Counted from the stretch's first letter, positions 17,510-27,129 are shown. The stretch: 40,182 bases of DNA from Dehalococcoidia bacterium (GCA_029936935.1 JAPYRQ010000009.1:1-40182); one strand, 5' to 3'. Notes: generated from the letters alone by a model not told the origin. A program made the numbers and translations.

Positions 17510-18409
17510 ATGAAGCTGGTATTCTTTGACGACTACAAGCTTGGAGTCCTGAACAAGGATGAGACTCGGGTGATTGACATGTCGTTGACCCTTGAGGAAT
17601 TGCCCCGCGTGGGCCCGGGCGACTACATGTGCAGGCTCATTGAGAAATGGTCCGGTTACAAGTCCCGCCTGCAAACCGCCATGTTGGATATGCCGGGAGT
17701 CCCCATTGAAGATGTACACTTGCGTGCGCCTATCCCCAAGCCCGGCAAGATACTGTGCATGGCTGCCAACTATCTGGAGAACGGCACTCTCACGGAGCCA
17801 CGTCCGATCAACGGGTTCCTCAAGAACCCTGATGCAGTCATCGGCGACGGCGACACCATTGTGATTCCGCCTGAAGACGCCGATATCTTCCACCATGAGG
17901 CAGAGCTTGGCCTGGTCATAGGTAAGAAGGCCAGGAACATCTCAGAGGATGAAGCGTATAACTACGTTTTCGGCTACACCAACTTCATCGATGTGTCTGC
18001 CAGAGGCCTTGGCCCCAAGGGGTCAGACGTCTTCCTTCAGTCGAAGTCCTATCACACCTTTGCACCTATGGGCCCGTATCTGGTAACTGCCGATGAAGTC
18101 CCCAATCCCCAGGACACCAACGTGAAGCTCTGGGTCAACGGTGGACTGAACCAGGACTACAGCACCAGCGACATGGGCCACTCCATTCCCAAGACCATTG
18201 CGTGGCTCTCATCCATCACTACGTTGAACCCGGGCGACGTAATCGCTCTGGGAACCAACCACCAGGGTCTGGGTTCGCTGCAGGACGGCGATGTCGTTGA
18301 GCGAGAGACCCCCGGCCTTGGCAAGCTCACCGTGAATGTGTCCGAGCCGAAGAAGCGCACATGGGATCGCGGAGTAGATCAAGCAATGGCAGACAGGATG
18401 CGAGGCTAG
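17510..18409 (+). CDS. Fumarylacetoacetate hydrolase (FAH) family protein, paralog 1
   Basis: LRAPIPKPGKILCMAANY, FHHEAELGLVIGKKARNI, FGYTNFIDVSARG, GDVIALGTNHQGLG. Confidence 0.88.
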   Translation: MKLVFFDDYKLGVLNKDETRVIDMSLTLEELPRVGPGDYMCRLIEKWSGYKSRLQTAMLDMPGVPIEDVHLRAPIPKPGKILCMAANYLENGTLTEPRPINGFLKNPDAVIGDGDTIVIPPEDADIFHHEAELGLVIGKKARNISEDEAYNYVFGYTNFIDVSARGLGPKGSDVFLQSKSYHTFAPMGPYLVTADEVPNPQDTNVKLWVNGGLNQDYSTSDMGHSIPKTIAWLSSITTLNPGDVIALGTNHQGLGSLQDGDVVERETPGLGKLTVNVSEPKKRTWDRGVDQAMADRMRG

Positions 18410-18463
18410 GCCTGGCAGACGAGTCCAAAGCAATTACTCTCGTTTAGGAGAAAGGGAACTCTT

Positions 18464-19387
18464 ATGAAGCTTGTGATGTACAACAACTACCAGTTAGGAC
18501 TGTATCAGGACGATAAGGTGTACAACCTGTCTGAGTCTCTGACTGAGATAAACGCCCCAACCCCCCAGGACATGATTAATGCCGTCATTGCGGATTTTGA
18601 AGGCACATACAGGGCTAGGATTCTGGAGATCGCAGAGAAAGTCCAACCTATCCCCATGGATCAAGTTCACCTGCGCCCACCGCTGCCACGCCCCGGTAAG
18701 ATCGTAGCAATGGCAGCCAACTACTTCGAGAACGGCGCGTTGAGTGAACCCAAGCCCCTCAATGGCTTTTTGAAGTCGCCGGAGTCCGTCATTGGTGAGG
18801 GTGAGACCGTCGTCCTCCCCGCCGGACACCAGGCTGCCGTGTTCCACCACGAAGCGGAACTTGGCGTCGTCATCGGCAAGACCGCCGCCAACGTCTCAGA
18901 GAAAGACGCGTACAGCCATATCTTTGGCTACGTGAACTTCAACGACGTGTCTGCCCGAGGTCTCCACCCCACCAGCTTCCTATGGATGAAGTCCCACGAT
19001 ACCTTTGGGCCCATGGGGCCTTATCTGGTCACAGCCGACGAGATAGCCGACGCCCAGAACCTCCAGGTGCGCCTGTGGGTCAACGGTGAAATCCGACAGG
19101 ACTACAACACCAGCGACATGGGCCACAAGATTCCCAAGATGATTGAGTGGCTGACTTCTATCGTGCAGCTTGATCCGGGTGACCTCATCGCTTCCGGCAC
19201 CAACCACCAGGGTCTCGGTCCCATCCAGAACGGCGATGTCATGGAGATGGAGATTGCAGGCCTGGGCAAGATAACGGTCAACGTCTCAGACGAGTTGAAC
19301 CGTGAATGGCACCGGGGGACGGACAGTGACATGGCAGACTGGGTTGCTGGACGGACTGCTGAGCCACCAACCTGGGCAAAACGCTAA
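18464..19387 (+). CDS. Fumarylacetoacetate hydrolase (FAH) family protein, paralog 2
   Basis: LRPPLPRPGKIVAMAANYFENG, FHHEAELGVVIGKTAANV, FGYVNFNDVSARG. Confidence 0.88.
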   Translation: MKLVMYNNYQLGLYQDDKVYNLSESLTEINAPTPQDMINAVIADFEGTYRARILEIAEKVQPIPMDQVHLRPPLPRPGKIVAMAANYFENGALSEPKPLNGFLKSPESVIGEGETVVLPAGHQAAVFHHEAELGVVIGKTAANVSEKDAYSHIFGYVNFNDVSARGLHPTSFLWMKSHDTFGPMGPYLVTADEIADAQNLQVRLWVNGEIRQDYNTSDMGHKIPKMIEWLTSIVQLDPGDLIASGTNHQGLGPIQNGDVMEMEIAGLGKITVNVSDELNREWHRGTDSDMADWVAGRTAEPPTWAKR

Positions 19388-19441
19388 CAACCAACAATCA
19401 ATTGCACCAGGTCTGATCTGAAAAATCCTTTGAGAATGAGC

Positions 19442-19480
19442 GGGGAGCCCCGGCATATCGGGGCTCCCCTGCTTGTTTTC
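19442..19480 (+). terminator. Rho-independent terminator
   Basis: GGGGAGCCCCG-GCATAT-CGGGGCTCCCC followed by TGCTTGTTTTC. Confidence 0.75.
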
Positions 19481-19496
19481 ATGTAACCTAGATACT

Positions 19497-20771
19497 ATGG
19501 ACGAACCTTTGGACGCACACCCTACAAAGTCGCCATCCGCTGCCCGTCCCCCTGTCATGCAGGTGCTGGGCAACAAGCAATACCTGAATCTGTGGATAGC
19601 CAACTGGGCATGGCAGCTTGGGCGTTGGATGTGGATGATTATGTCCGCCTACGTGGTGCTCCAACTCACGGACTCCACGTTCCAGACATCGCTGGTAGGC
19701 GCGGTGTTCTTCGGCCCCATGCTGCTTGGCGGCGTCGTCAGTGGCGTTATCGCCGATGGGTTTAACCGTCGCAACATCCTGCTGGTAGGACACGTCGTCA
19801 ACCTGGGCCTCACAATACTGGCAGCCGTCCTGTCATTGACCGGCGTCATCGAGTCGTGGCACATCTTCCTTATGACCCTCGCCTTCGGAACCATGCACAC
19901 ACTGGACCAGGTGACCCGTAGAGGGCTGGTAAGCGATCTTGTTGCCCGTGAGCACCTCTCACACGCCCTGGCGTTGGAAACGATGGTGCAGATGGGCTCA
20001 GTGATGGTAGGGCCGCTCGTAGGGGGAGCGCTTATCGACTTCCTGCCTCTTGGCAAGGGCGAGGGACTGGCTACGCCATACATAGCGGTTACCATCCTGT
20101 ATGTCGCTGCGGTATTCCTGCTATTGAGGGTTAAGGCACCAAGGCATATCGGAGCAGTGAACATAGCCAGCGGCAATGTGATTCAAGCCGCTGCAGAGGG
20201 GTTCAAAGTAGCCGCCCACAACCCGGCCATCATTGGCACTTTGAGTATCACACTGATGGCCAACATGTTCTTCTTCACCTACGTACCACTGATCCCTGTG
20301 TTTGCAGAGAAGGTGCTGGACGTCGGCCCCACCTTGATGGGACTGCTTGGCGGTGCCCACGGCATCGGCGCCTTCTTAGGAGCAGGCTACATCGCCCTCC
20401 GCAGTCGGATCGATAAGAAGTCTGGCTATTACTACAAAGGCACGCTTATAGCCCTTGCTGGCCTCTTGGTGTTCTCTCTATCACAGGTCTATTCACTGTC
20501 CTTTGCGGCTTTGGTGATTGCTGGTATGGGGCTCGCAGGGTTTGCCACCATGCAGCCGGTGCTCATCATTCTCTCCACCGACGATGCTACTCGCGGCCGC
20601 TTGCTCGGCATTGTCAGCATGACCATAGGTGTCCTGCCGCTGGCGATGGTCATGGTGGGTGGCATGGCAGCGGTGTTCGGACCTGCCAAGGCGGTAGGCA
20701 TCAGTGCAGGGATTGGCGTCGCGCTGACCGCAATCGTGTCGTACTACGCCCGCGAGATGCGGAAGCTGTAG
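19497..20771 (+). CDS. MFS transporter (MFS_3/EntS-like)
   Basis: About 12 hydrophobic segments; GVVSGVIADGFNRRNILLVGHVVNLG loop motif. Confidence 0.85.
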   Translation: MDEPLDAHPTKSPSAARPPVMQVLGNKQYLNLWIANWAWQLGRWMWMIMSAYVVLQLTDSTFQTSLVGAVFFGPMLLGGVVSGVIADGFNRRNILLVGHVVNLGLTILAAVLSLTGVIESWHIFLMTLAFGTMHTLDQVTRRGLVSDLVAREHLSHALALETMVQMGSVMVGPLVGGALIDFLPLGKGEGLATPYIAVTILYVAAVFLLLRVKAPRHIGAVNIASGNVIQAAAEGFKVAAHNPAIIGTLSITLMANMFFFTYVPLIPVFAEKVLDVGPTLMGLLGGAHGIGAFLGAGYIALRSRIDKKSGYYYKGTLIALAGLLVFSLSQVYSLSFAALVIAGMGLAGFATMQPVLIILSTDDATRGRLLGIVSMTIGVLPLAMVMVGGMAAVFGPAKAVGISAGIGVALTAIVSYYAREMRKL

Positions 20772-20776
20772 GCACG

Positions 20777-21298
20777 TTACGCCTCCGGGAGCACCCATCG
20801 AGTAGCGGTCTGCGGGAAATTGGCCTCCATCCAGGCAAACACCACACGGGGAACCAGGGTGTATGTGGCAGTAGCATCGTCGGTGAGGTCCGGTCGGAAA
20901 TCGTACTTCGTCTTGTACGCATCGGCGAACCGCTCAAGGAAGCCGGCATCAGTGACACGCTCGGCCACGCCTTCAAAGATTACCGCCTCATCACCGCTTT
21001 CAAGATGCACCACGATATTCGAGTTGCCTGCCAGGTTTCGCGCCTTCCGAGATTTTGCATCCGTGCCGAAGTAGAACGCTCCCTCAAACCACATCCCCCA
21101 TACCGGCGTGATGTGGGGTCGACCAGCAGCGTCGACAGTTCCCACCCAATAGTTTCTGGACACCGTCATCTGGGCTTCAACCCACTGCCACGGGAGCAGC
21201 TTCCCCTCCGTGGCTGGAGCAATACCATAGCCTTCAGCCATCACCGGACGGGTAGCCAGAGCATCGATTTCTTCGTTAGAGCGCTTTTGGTTCGGCAT
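20777..21298 (-). CDS. Pyridoxamine 5'-phosphate oxidase family (split beta-barrel FMN/F420-binding) protein
   Basis: NYWVGTVDAAGRPHITPVWGMWFEGAFYFGTDAKSRKARNLAGN. Confidence 0.8.
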   Translation of the reverse strand: MPNQKRSNEEIDALATRPVMAEGYGIAPATEGKLLPWQWVEAQMTVSRNYWVGTVDAAGRPHITPVWGMWFEGAFYFGTDAKSRKARNLAGNSNIVVHLESGDEAVIFEGVAERVTDAGFLERFADAYKTKYDFRPDLTDDATATYTLVPRVVFAWMEANFPQTATRWVLPEA

Positions 21299-21363
21299 AA
21301 ATCACAGTCCTACATACAGATTTGGTTTGAAGAAATGAATTAGTGGATAGCGCTGGAGCGGAG

Positions 21364-21439
21364 TGGTGGAGATAGAGGGACTCGAACCCTCGACCCCCTG
21401 CATGCCATGCAGGTGCTCTCCCAACTGAGCTATATCCCC
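21364..21439 (-). tRNA. tRNA-Ala (anticodon GGC)
   Basis: Minus strand GGGGATATAGCTCAGTTGGGAGAGCACCTGCATGGCATGCAGGGGGTCGAGGGTTCGAGTCCCTCTATCTCCACCA folds as a cloverleaf; CCA encoded. Confidence 0.95.
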
Positions 21440-21699
21440 ACGGTCTTTGCGGAAAGCGTATTCAACTATAGCAAAGGCCCATAACTCACACAAGGTGCAC
21501 AGACACAAATTGCCCGGGCTTTTCCTAAAACTTGCACATGGCGGTATACTGTGTGAGCGTGCGGCGTTCCGTGGTATCCGTATCGAGAGCGCCAAGCGGA
21601 TAGCTACTGGAGATAACCAAATGAATGCCCCCTGGCAAACGTCAGGGGCCGAATGGTCTGCCAGACCGTTCCAGGGCGCACCTGGGGAGTAGGCAGGAT

Positions 21700-23217
21700 A
21701 TGCAGATACCCGTCACAGAAGATACACGTAAGCAGCAACTCTTTGAGTTGTGCTCCAACATCCTTGGCCAACGCCCCCTCATCGTTGCCAGCAACAGGGG
21801 CCCCCTTGAGTACCACCTTAGCCCTGAAGGCCAGCTTCAGCCCCGGCGAGGCAGCGGCGCCATCGTCACAGCCCTCAACAGTCTGATTCAGAACTTTGAG
21901 TTCACCTGGGTGGCCAATGCTATGGGTGAAGGCGATCGTCGCGCCCAGGGGGAAGCCGAAGACAGCAATATCCGATCTCCGCTTCCCAAGCAACAAATAT
22001 CTGCTCGATATGTCCTCACCCCCCGGCGCATGTACCACAAGTTCTACAACATTTTCTGCAACCCGCTCCTTTGGTTCCTGCAGCACTCCATGTGGAGTTC
22101 TGCCTACACTCCCAACATCGATAGCACAGTCCACGATACGTGGGCTACCGGCTACACGCCGGTCAACCGGGCATTTGCAGATGCCATAGTGGCTGAAGCC
22201 GCAGACGGCGCACCTCCCATCGTAATGGTGAACGACTACCATCTGTACCTGGTTCCGGGCATGGTACGCAAGGACATTCCAGATGCGCTGATCTACCACA
22301 ACATCCACATCCCTTGGCCATCCGTCCGGACGTGGCAACTCCTCCCTATCTACATTCGCAATGAGATATGCGAGAGCCTCTGCGCATCGGACATCGTGGC
22401 ATTCCAATCCCAGTGGGACGTCCGCAGTTTCCTGGAGTGCTGCGAGGCATTTATCCCCGACGCCCATGCCGACTACGAGAACAACACGGTGACGTTCAAC
22501 GGCCATACAACTCTGGTGCGTGCATACCCATCGTCCATAGATGTGGATGAGGTACGCGCCATCGCAGATTCCCAACGTGCCCAGGAGTACCTTACCCGCG
22601 TAGGCGAGTTCACATCCAAGCACACCATCGTCCGGGTGGACCGGGCGGAGCCGAACAAGAACATCATCAGAGGGTTCCGCGCATACCAGACCATGCTTGA
22701 AGCGCATCCGGAACTGAAGGAAGAGGTCACCTTCCTCGCCTTCCTGGTCCCCTCCCGCACCCACATCAAGCAGTACGAGCGGTACATGGAGGAGATCGAG
22801 GCCTTGGTAAGGCAGATCAACTTGACCCATGGCAGCCCCAACTGGAAGCCGGTTCACGTCTTTAGCGAGAACAACTACACCCAGGCCATCGCCGGGTTGA
22901 AGCTCTACGACACACTGATAGTCAACCCTGTGGTGGACGGAATGAACCCCGTTGCCAAAGAAGGACCCATCGTGAACACCCAAAACGGCGTCCTGGTCAT
23001 CTCAGAGGGCTCCAGCGCCTTCGATCAGCTTCGCGAGGGTGCGTTGGCTGTTGGGCCAGCCGATATCGAAGGTACAGCGCAGGCCCTGTATGCGGCAGTC
23101 ACCATGTCGCCGGAGGAACGCGCCCGGCGTTCTACCAACCTCGTCGAGTCAATTGAGCGGGAAGACTCCGTACAGTGGCTCTTCACCCAGCTAGAGGACA
23201 TTCAGTCCCTCTTTTAG
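21700..23217 (+). CDS. GT20 family glycosyltransferase (trehalose-6-phosphate synthase-like)
   Basis: IVASNRGPLEYHLSPEGQLQPRRGSGAIVTAL, NDYHLYLVPGMVRK, YHNIHIPWPSVRTWQLLP, RVDRAEPNKNIIRGFRAY. Confidence 0.82.
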   Translation: MQIPVTEDTRKQQLFELCSNILGQRPLIVASNRGPLEYHLSPEGQLQPRRGSGAIVTALNSLIQNFEFTWVANAMGEGDRRAQGEAEDSNIRSPLPKQQISARYVLTPRRMYHKFYNIFCNPLLWFLQHSMWSSAYTPNIDSTVHDTWATGYTPVNRAFADAIVAEAADGAPPIVMVNDYHLYLVPGMVRKDIPDALIYHNIHIPWPSVRTWQLLPIYIRNEICESLCASDIVAFQSQWDVRSFLECCEAFIPDAHADYENNTVTFNGHTTLVRAYPSSIDVDEVRAIADSQRAQEYLTRVGEFTSKHTIVRVDRAEPNKNIIRGFRAYQTMLEAHPELKEEVTFLAFLVPSRTHIKQYERYMEEIEALVRQINLTHGSPNWKPVHVFSENNYTQAIAGLKLYDTLIVNPVVDGMNPVAKEGPIVNTQNGVLVISEGSSAFDQLREGALAVGPADIEGTAQALYAAVTMSPEERARRSTNLVESIEREDSVQWLFTQLEDIQSLF

Positions 23218-23364
23218 ATTCTTATCCCCCATATGCTCCTCTTTGCTCTTGCAAGCGAACCTACTCTGGTTTAGACTAGCCTCCGTCCAATACTTTGCAG
23301 CAGTTATAGCTATTTATAGCTGTAGGGCACAAAGAATATCGGACACAATCCAGAGGAGGATATT

Positions 23365-23946
23365 GTGAAGCACGAGCTACCTGACCTGCCTTATGCACAA
23401 AGCGCCCTAGCACCCCATATCTCCGCGGAGACGCTGGAGTACCACTATGGGAAGCACCACCAGACCTACGTAAACAACCTGAACAACCTTGTACCAGGCA
23501 CGGAGTTTGAGGAGTCCTCCCTGGAGGACATCATCGCCAAGGCTCCCGCGGGCACCATCTTCAACAACGCTGCCCAGATATGGAACCACACCTGCTACTG
23601 GAGCAGCTTGAGTCCCCAGGGTGGCGGAGACCCCTCCGGCGCTGCAGCAACGGCTATCAATGCCGCCTTCGGCTCCTTTGAGGAGTTCAAGACCCAGTTC
23701 ACCCAGAAGGCCACCACCAACTTCGGCTCCGGCTGGACATGGCTGGTCAAGAACGCCGATGGTTCTCTAGCCATTGAGAACACCAGCAACGCCGGCAACC
23801 CGCTGACCAACAACCAGACCCCCATCATCACCTGCGATGTCTGGGAGCATGCCTACTACATCGACTACCGGAACAGTCGACCCAACTACCTCGAGGCATG
23901 GTGGAGACTCATCAACTGGGAGGCCGTCGCCAAGGGCGCAGCCTAA
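23365..23946 (+). CDS. sodB: Superoxide dismutase [Fe/Mn]
   Basis: ELPDLPYAQSALAPHISAETLEYHYGKHHQTYVNNLN, AQIWNHTCYWSSL, DVWEHAYYIDYRNSRPNY. GTG start after GGAGGA. Confidence 0.95.
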   Translation: MKHELPDLPYAQSALAPHISAETLEYHYGKHHQTYVNNLNNLVPGTEFEESSLEDIIAKAPAGTIFNNAAQIWNHTCYWSSLSPQGGGDPSGAAATAINAAFGSFEEFKTQFTQKATTNFGSGWTWLVKNADGSLAIENTSNAGNPLTNNQTPIITCDVWEHAYYIDYRNSRPNYLEAWWRLINWEAVAKGAA

Positions 23947-23967
23947 CCCCGTACATTTGTAAGTAAG

Positions 23968-24001
23968 AAAACCCCGCTCCGAATTAACGGAGCGGGGTTT
24001 T
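23968..24001 (+). terminator. Terminator-like hairpin (possibly bidirectional)
   Basis: AAAACCCCGCTCCG-AATTAA-CGGAGCGGGGTTTT between convergent sodB and hemL. Confidence 0.85.
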
Positions 24002-24026
24002 CGTTGTCTTGCCGTATTGCTTCGAT

Positions 24027-25307
24027 CTAGCGCGCCATTGCCTTCCGTGCAGCGTCCCGGGTCGTATCCAGGTCTTCAGGCGTGTGCACCGTGGACACGA
24101 ATGCCGCTTCAAACGCCGATGGAGCCACGTAGATACCCTGGTCCATCATGGAGTGGAAGTAGCTCTTGTACGCCTCAACATCAGACTTGATGACATCATC
24201 CCAGTTGTGAATGGGGCCCGGGTTGAAGAACATCCCCAGCAGGGAACCCGCCCGGTTGATGGTCAAAGGTCGTTCGTTTTCCTGAGCGGCTTCCTTCAAT
24301 ATCGTCTCAAGTTGGGAGCCCATATCCTCAAGGTTCTCATAGATGCCCGGGAGCTGCAGCGATTTCAGCATGGCAATCCCTGCCGCCACGGCAACCGGGT
24401 TCCCGGACAGCGTCCCGGCCTGATACGCGGGGCCAAGGGGTGCAACTTGCTCCATGACATCGGCTCGACCGCCATACGCGCCGATGGGCATGCCGCCGCC
24501 GATAATCTTACCCATCGTCGTCAGGTCTGGCGTGATGCCGTAGAGGGCCTGTGAGCCGCCGTAGCCTACACGGAAGCCAGTGATGACCTCGTCAAGGATG
24601 AGGAGAGCGCCGTACTTCTTAGTGATGTCGCGCAGACCTTGTAGGAAGCCGTCTTGTGGGAGCACGACCCCCATGTTCGCTGCAATCGGCTCGACGATGA
24701 TCGCTGCGATGTCCTCCGAGTGCGCCTCGAACTGTGCACGTACGCCATCAAGGTCGTTGTACTCGGCCACCAGTGTCTCGGCAGCATAGCCTGCAGGCAC
24801 GCCTGCGCTGTCAGGGACGCTCAATGTAGCTGCTCCAGATCCTGCCTTCACCAGCAAGCCATCGGAGTGCCCGTGGTAGCAGCCCACAAACTTCAACACC
24901 TTTGACCTACCGGTGAACGCCCGGGCCACGCGAATAGCGCTCATGCACGCTTCAGTGCCGGAGTTCACCATTCGCACCATGTCCACAGAGGGGAAGGCGT
25001 CACAGACCAACCGGGCCAACTCAACCTCGCCCGGGGTTGGCGCGCCAAAGCTCATGCCTCTTTTCGCCGCCTCTTGCACTGCAAGTACCACGGACGGGTG
25101 GGCGTGCCCCATGATCAGTGGACCCCAGGATGCCAGGTAATCGATGTACTCATTGTTGTCGGCGTCCCACACCCGGGAGCCTCGGCCCCGGACGATGAAC
25201 GGCGGTTCACCACCCACGCCACGGAACGAGCGTACCGGGCTGTTTACTCCCCCGGGAATGACCTTTTGGGCTTCTTCAAACAGACGTTGTGATAGGCGTT
25301 TTTCCAT
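24027..25307 (-). CDS. hemL: Glutamate-1-semialdehyde 2,1-aminomutase
   Basis: PGGVNSPVRSFRGVGGEPPFIVRGRG, LDEVITGFRVGYGG, TTMGKIIGGGMPIGAYGG. Confidence 0.96.
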   Translation of the reverse strand: MEKRLSQRLFEEAQKVIPGGVNSPVRSFRGVGGEPPFIVRGRGSRVWDADNNEYIDYLASWGPLIMGHAHPSVVLAVQEAAKRGMSFGAPTPGEVELARLVCDAFPSVDMVRMVNSGTEACMSAIRVARAFTGRSKVLKFVGCYHGHSDGLLVKAGSGAATLSVPDSAGVPAGYAAETLVAEYNDLDGVRAQFEAHSEDIAAIIVEPIAANMGVVLPQDGFLQGLRDITKKYGALLILDEVITGFRVGYGGSQALYGITPDLTTMGKIIGGGMPIGAYGGRADVMEQVAPLGPAYQAGTLSGNPVAVAAGIAMLKSLQLPGIYENLEDMGSQLETILKEAAQENERPLTINRAGSLLGMFFNPGPIHNWDDVIKSDVEAYKSYFHSMMDQGIYVAPSAFEAAFVSTVHTPEDLDTTRDAARKAMAR

Positions 25308-25365
25308 GCTTAGGTGTTCTCCAACAGGCAGGGCTAACCCTGCACTCATATTTCCGTAGGTATCT

Positions 25366-26145
25366 CTAGCTCGGTACCTCTAAATCGATGCCGATAGGGC
25401 AGTGGTCGGAGCCCATGACGTCCGATAGGATGTAGGCGTCCTTCACCTGCGATTCAAGGCCTTGATTCACGTAGAAGTAATCGATGCGCCAACCCACGTT
25501 GCGGTCCCGCGCCCGGGTTATCGTGTCCCAATACGTGTAGAGGTCCGGGGCATCATTGAACATCCGCAGGGTGTCCAGATGACCGTGACTCAGGAGCTTG
25601 TCCTGCCACTCTCGCTCCATAGGGAGGAACCCGGACACTTTGGCATTCTCTTTCGGCCGGGCAATGTCGATTTCTTTGTGGGCGGTATTCACATCGCCGC
25701 AAATGACCACGTTCCTGCCCGCATCGACCTGTCGGTCGATTTCCTCGAGGAATGCGTCGTAGAACCGCATCTTGTAGTCGAGGCGCTCAGGAGAACCTTT
25801 CCCGTTGGGAAAGTACACGCAGTACAACAGGAACTCGCCAAAGTCGGCCACCAGCGTCCGGCCTTCGCTATCGAACTCCTCCACGCCGAAGCCCTTTGAC
25901 ACAGCCACAGGCTCCTGCTTCGCGTAGATAGCAACGCCGCTGTAGCCCTTCTTCTCAGCCGAGAAGAAGTACGAATTGTACCCGGGTATCTCCCGGACTT
26001 CGTCGGGCAGTTGGTCCTCGTTTGCCTTGGTCTCCTGGATACACAGAATGTCAGGATTATCGGTAGCCATCCAATCCAGTAGCCCTTTTTTGTGGGCAGC
26101 CCGGAGGCCGTTCACGTTCCAAGAAATGATCCGTTTTGTCGCCAT
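25366..26145 (-). CDS. xthA: Exodeoxyribonuclease III
   Basis: [61 protein letters not shown]. Confidence 0.95.
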   Translation of the reverse strand: MATKRIISWNVNGLRAAHKKGLLDWMATDNPDILCIQETKANEDQLPDEVREIPGYNSYFFSAEKKGYSGVAIYAKQEPVAVSKGFGVEEFDSEGRTLVADFGEFLLYCVYFPNGKGSPERLDYKMRFYDAFLEEIDRQVDAGRNVVICGDVNTAHKEIDIARPKENAKVSGFLPMEREWQDKLLSHGHLDTLRMFNDAPDLYTYWDTITRARDRNVGWRIDYFYVNQGLESQVKDAYILSDVMGSDHCPIGIDLEVPS

Positions 26146-27129
26146 CTACCCCTCGTCCTTCAGCCATCGCGCTACGTCTTTGGCGAAGTAGGTGATGATG
26201 ATGTCAGCCCCGGCGCGCTTGATGGAGGTCAAGACTTCAAAAGCCACACGGTCGGCGTCCAGCCAACCCCGGTCACCAGCAGCTTTGATCATGCTGTACT
26301 CGCCGCTCACATTGTACGCCGCAATAGGGTGATCGAACCGCTCCCGGGCCTTACTGATAACGTCCAGGTATGACAACGCCGGCTTCACCATCAGGATGTC
26401 TGCGCCTTCTTCCGCGTCCTGCTCCAGCTCTTGAAGCGCCATGCGGGAGTTGGCCGGGTCCAGCTGGTAGCCTCGTCGGTTACCCAACTGCGGTACAGAG
26501 TCGGCGGCCACTCGGAAGGGGCCGTAGAACGCAGACGCACACTTGGAGGCGTACGCCATGATCGGCAGGTTGCTGTACCCCGCACCGTCCAGACCTTTCC
26601 GGAGCGCAGCGATCTGGCCATCCATCATGGCAGAAGGCCCAACGATGTCCGCCCCGGCTTCTGCCTGGGCTACAGCGGCCTTCGCCAGCAGCTCCAACGT
26701 CGCGTCATTGTCTACGGACTCGCCAAGCAGCACGCCGCAGTGGCCGTGGTCCGTGTACTCGCACAAGCAAACGTCCGTCATCACCAGCAACCCGGGCGCA
26801 GCCTTCTTAATGACGCGTACGGCTTCCTGAATGATGCCCTGCGAGTCATAGGCTTGCGTGCCAAGGGGGTCCTTTTCACTGGGTAAGCCGAACAGCAGCA
26901 CTGCAGGTATCCCCAACGATGCGATTTCCTGTGCCTCTGCGGCCAAATCACTCAACGGAAGTTGGAAACACCCGGGCATCGGCTCGATTTCTTTGCGACC
27001 AGCCGGGTCTTCAGTCACAAATAACGGATAAACGAACTCAGAGGCCGAAAGTCGCGTTTCCTGTACGAGGCGACGCATCGTCTCTGACCCGCGCAATCGA
27101 CGTAATCGAACTGTAGGAAAGCCTGCCAT
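26146..27129 (-). CDS. hemB: Delta-aminolevulinic acid dehydratase (porphobilinogen synthase)
   Basis: FPTVRLRRLRGSETMRRLVQETRLSASEFVYPLFV, DVCLCEYTDHGHCG, MAYASKCASAFYGPFR, MVKPALSYLD. Confidence 0.97.
   Translation of the reverse strand: MAGFPTVRLRRLRGSETMRRLVQETRLSASEFVYPLFVTEDPAGRKEIEPMPGCFQLPLSDLAAEAQEIASLGIPAVLLFGLPSEKDPLGTQAYDSQGIIQEAVRVIKKAAPGLLVMTDVCLCEYTDHGHCGVLLGESVDNDATLELLAKAAVAQAEAGADIVGPSAMMDGQIAALRKGLDGAGYSNLPIMAYASKCASAFYGPFRVAADSVPQLGNRRGYQLDPANSRMALQELEQDAEEGADILMVKPALSYLDVISKARERFDHPIAAYNVSGEYSMIKAAGDRGWLDADRVAFEVLTSIKRAGADIIITYFAKDVARWLKDEG

Noticed and set aside
21364-21439. tRNA-Ala as an active integration site
   Set aside because: No integrase, no visible repeat of the tRNA 3' end nearby; kept only as a weak island hypothesis.
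21604-22983. 459-aa minus-strand ORF
   Set aside because: Fully antisense to the GT20 gene with recognisable motifs; a long open antisense frame is likely a codon-bias artefact.
24009-24554. 181-aa plus-strand ORF after sodB
   Set aside because: Antisense to hemL; no recognisable motif.
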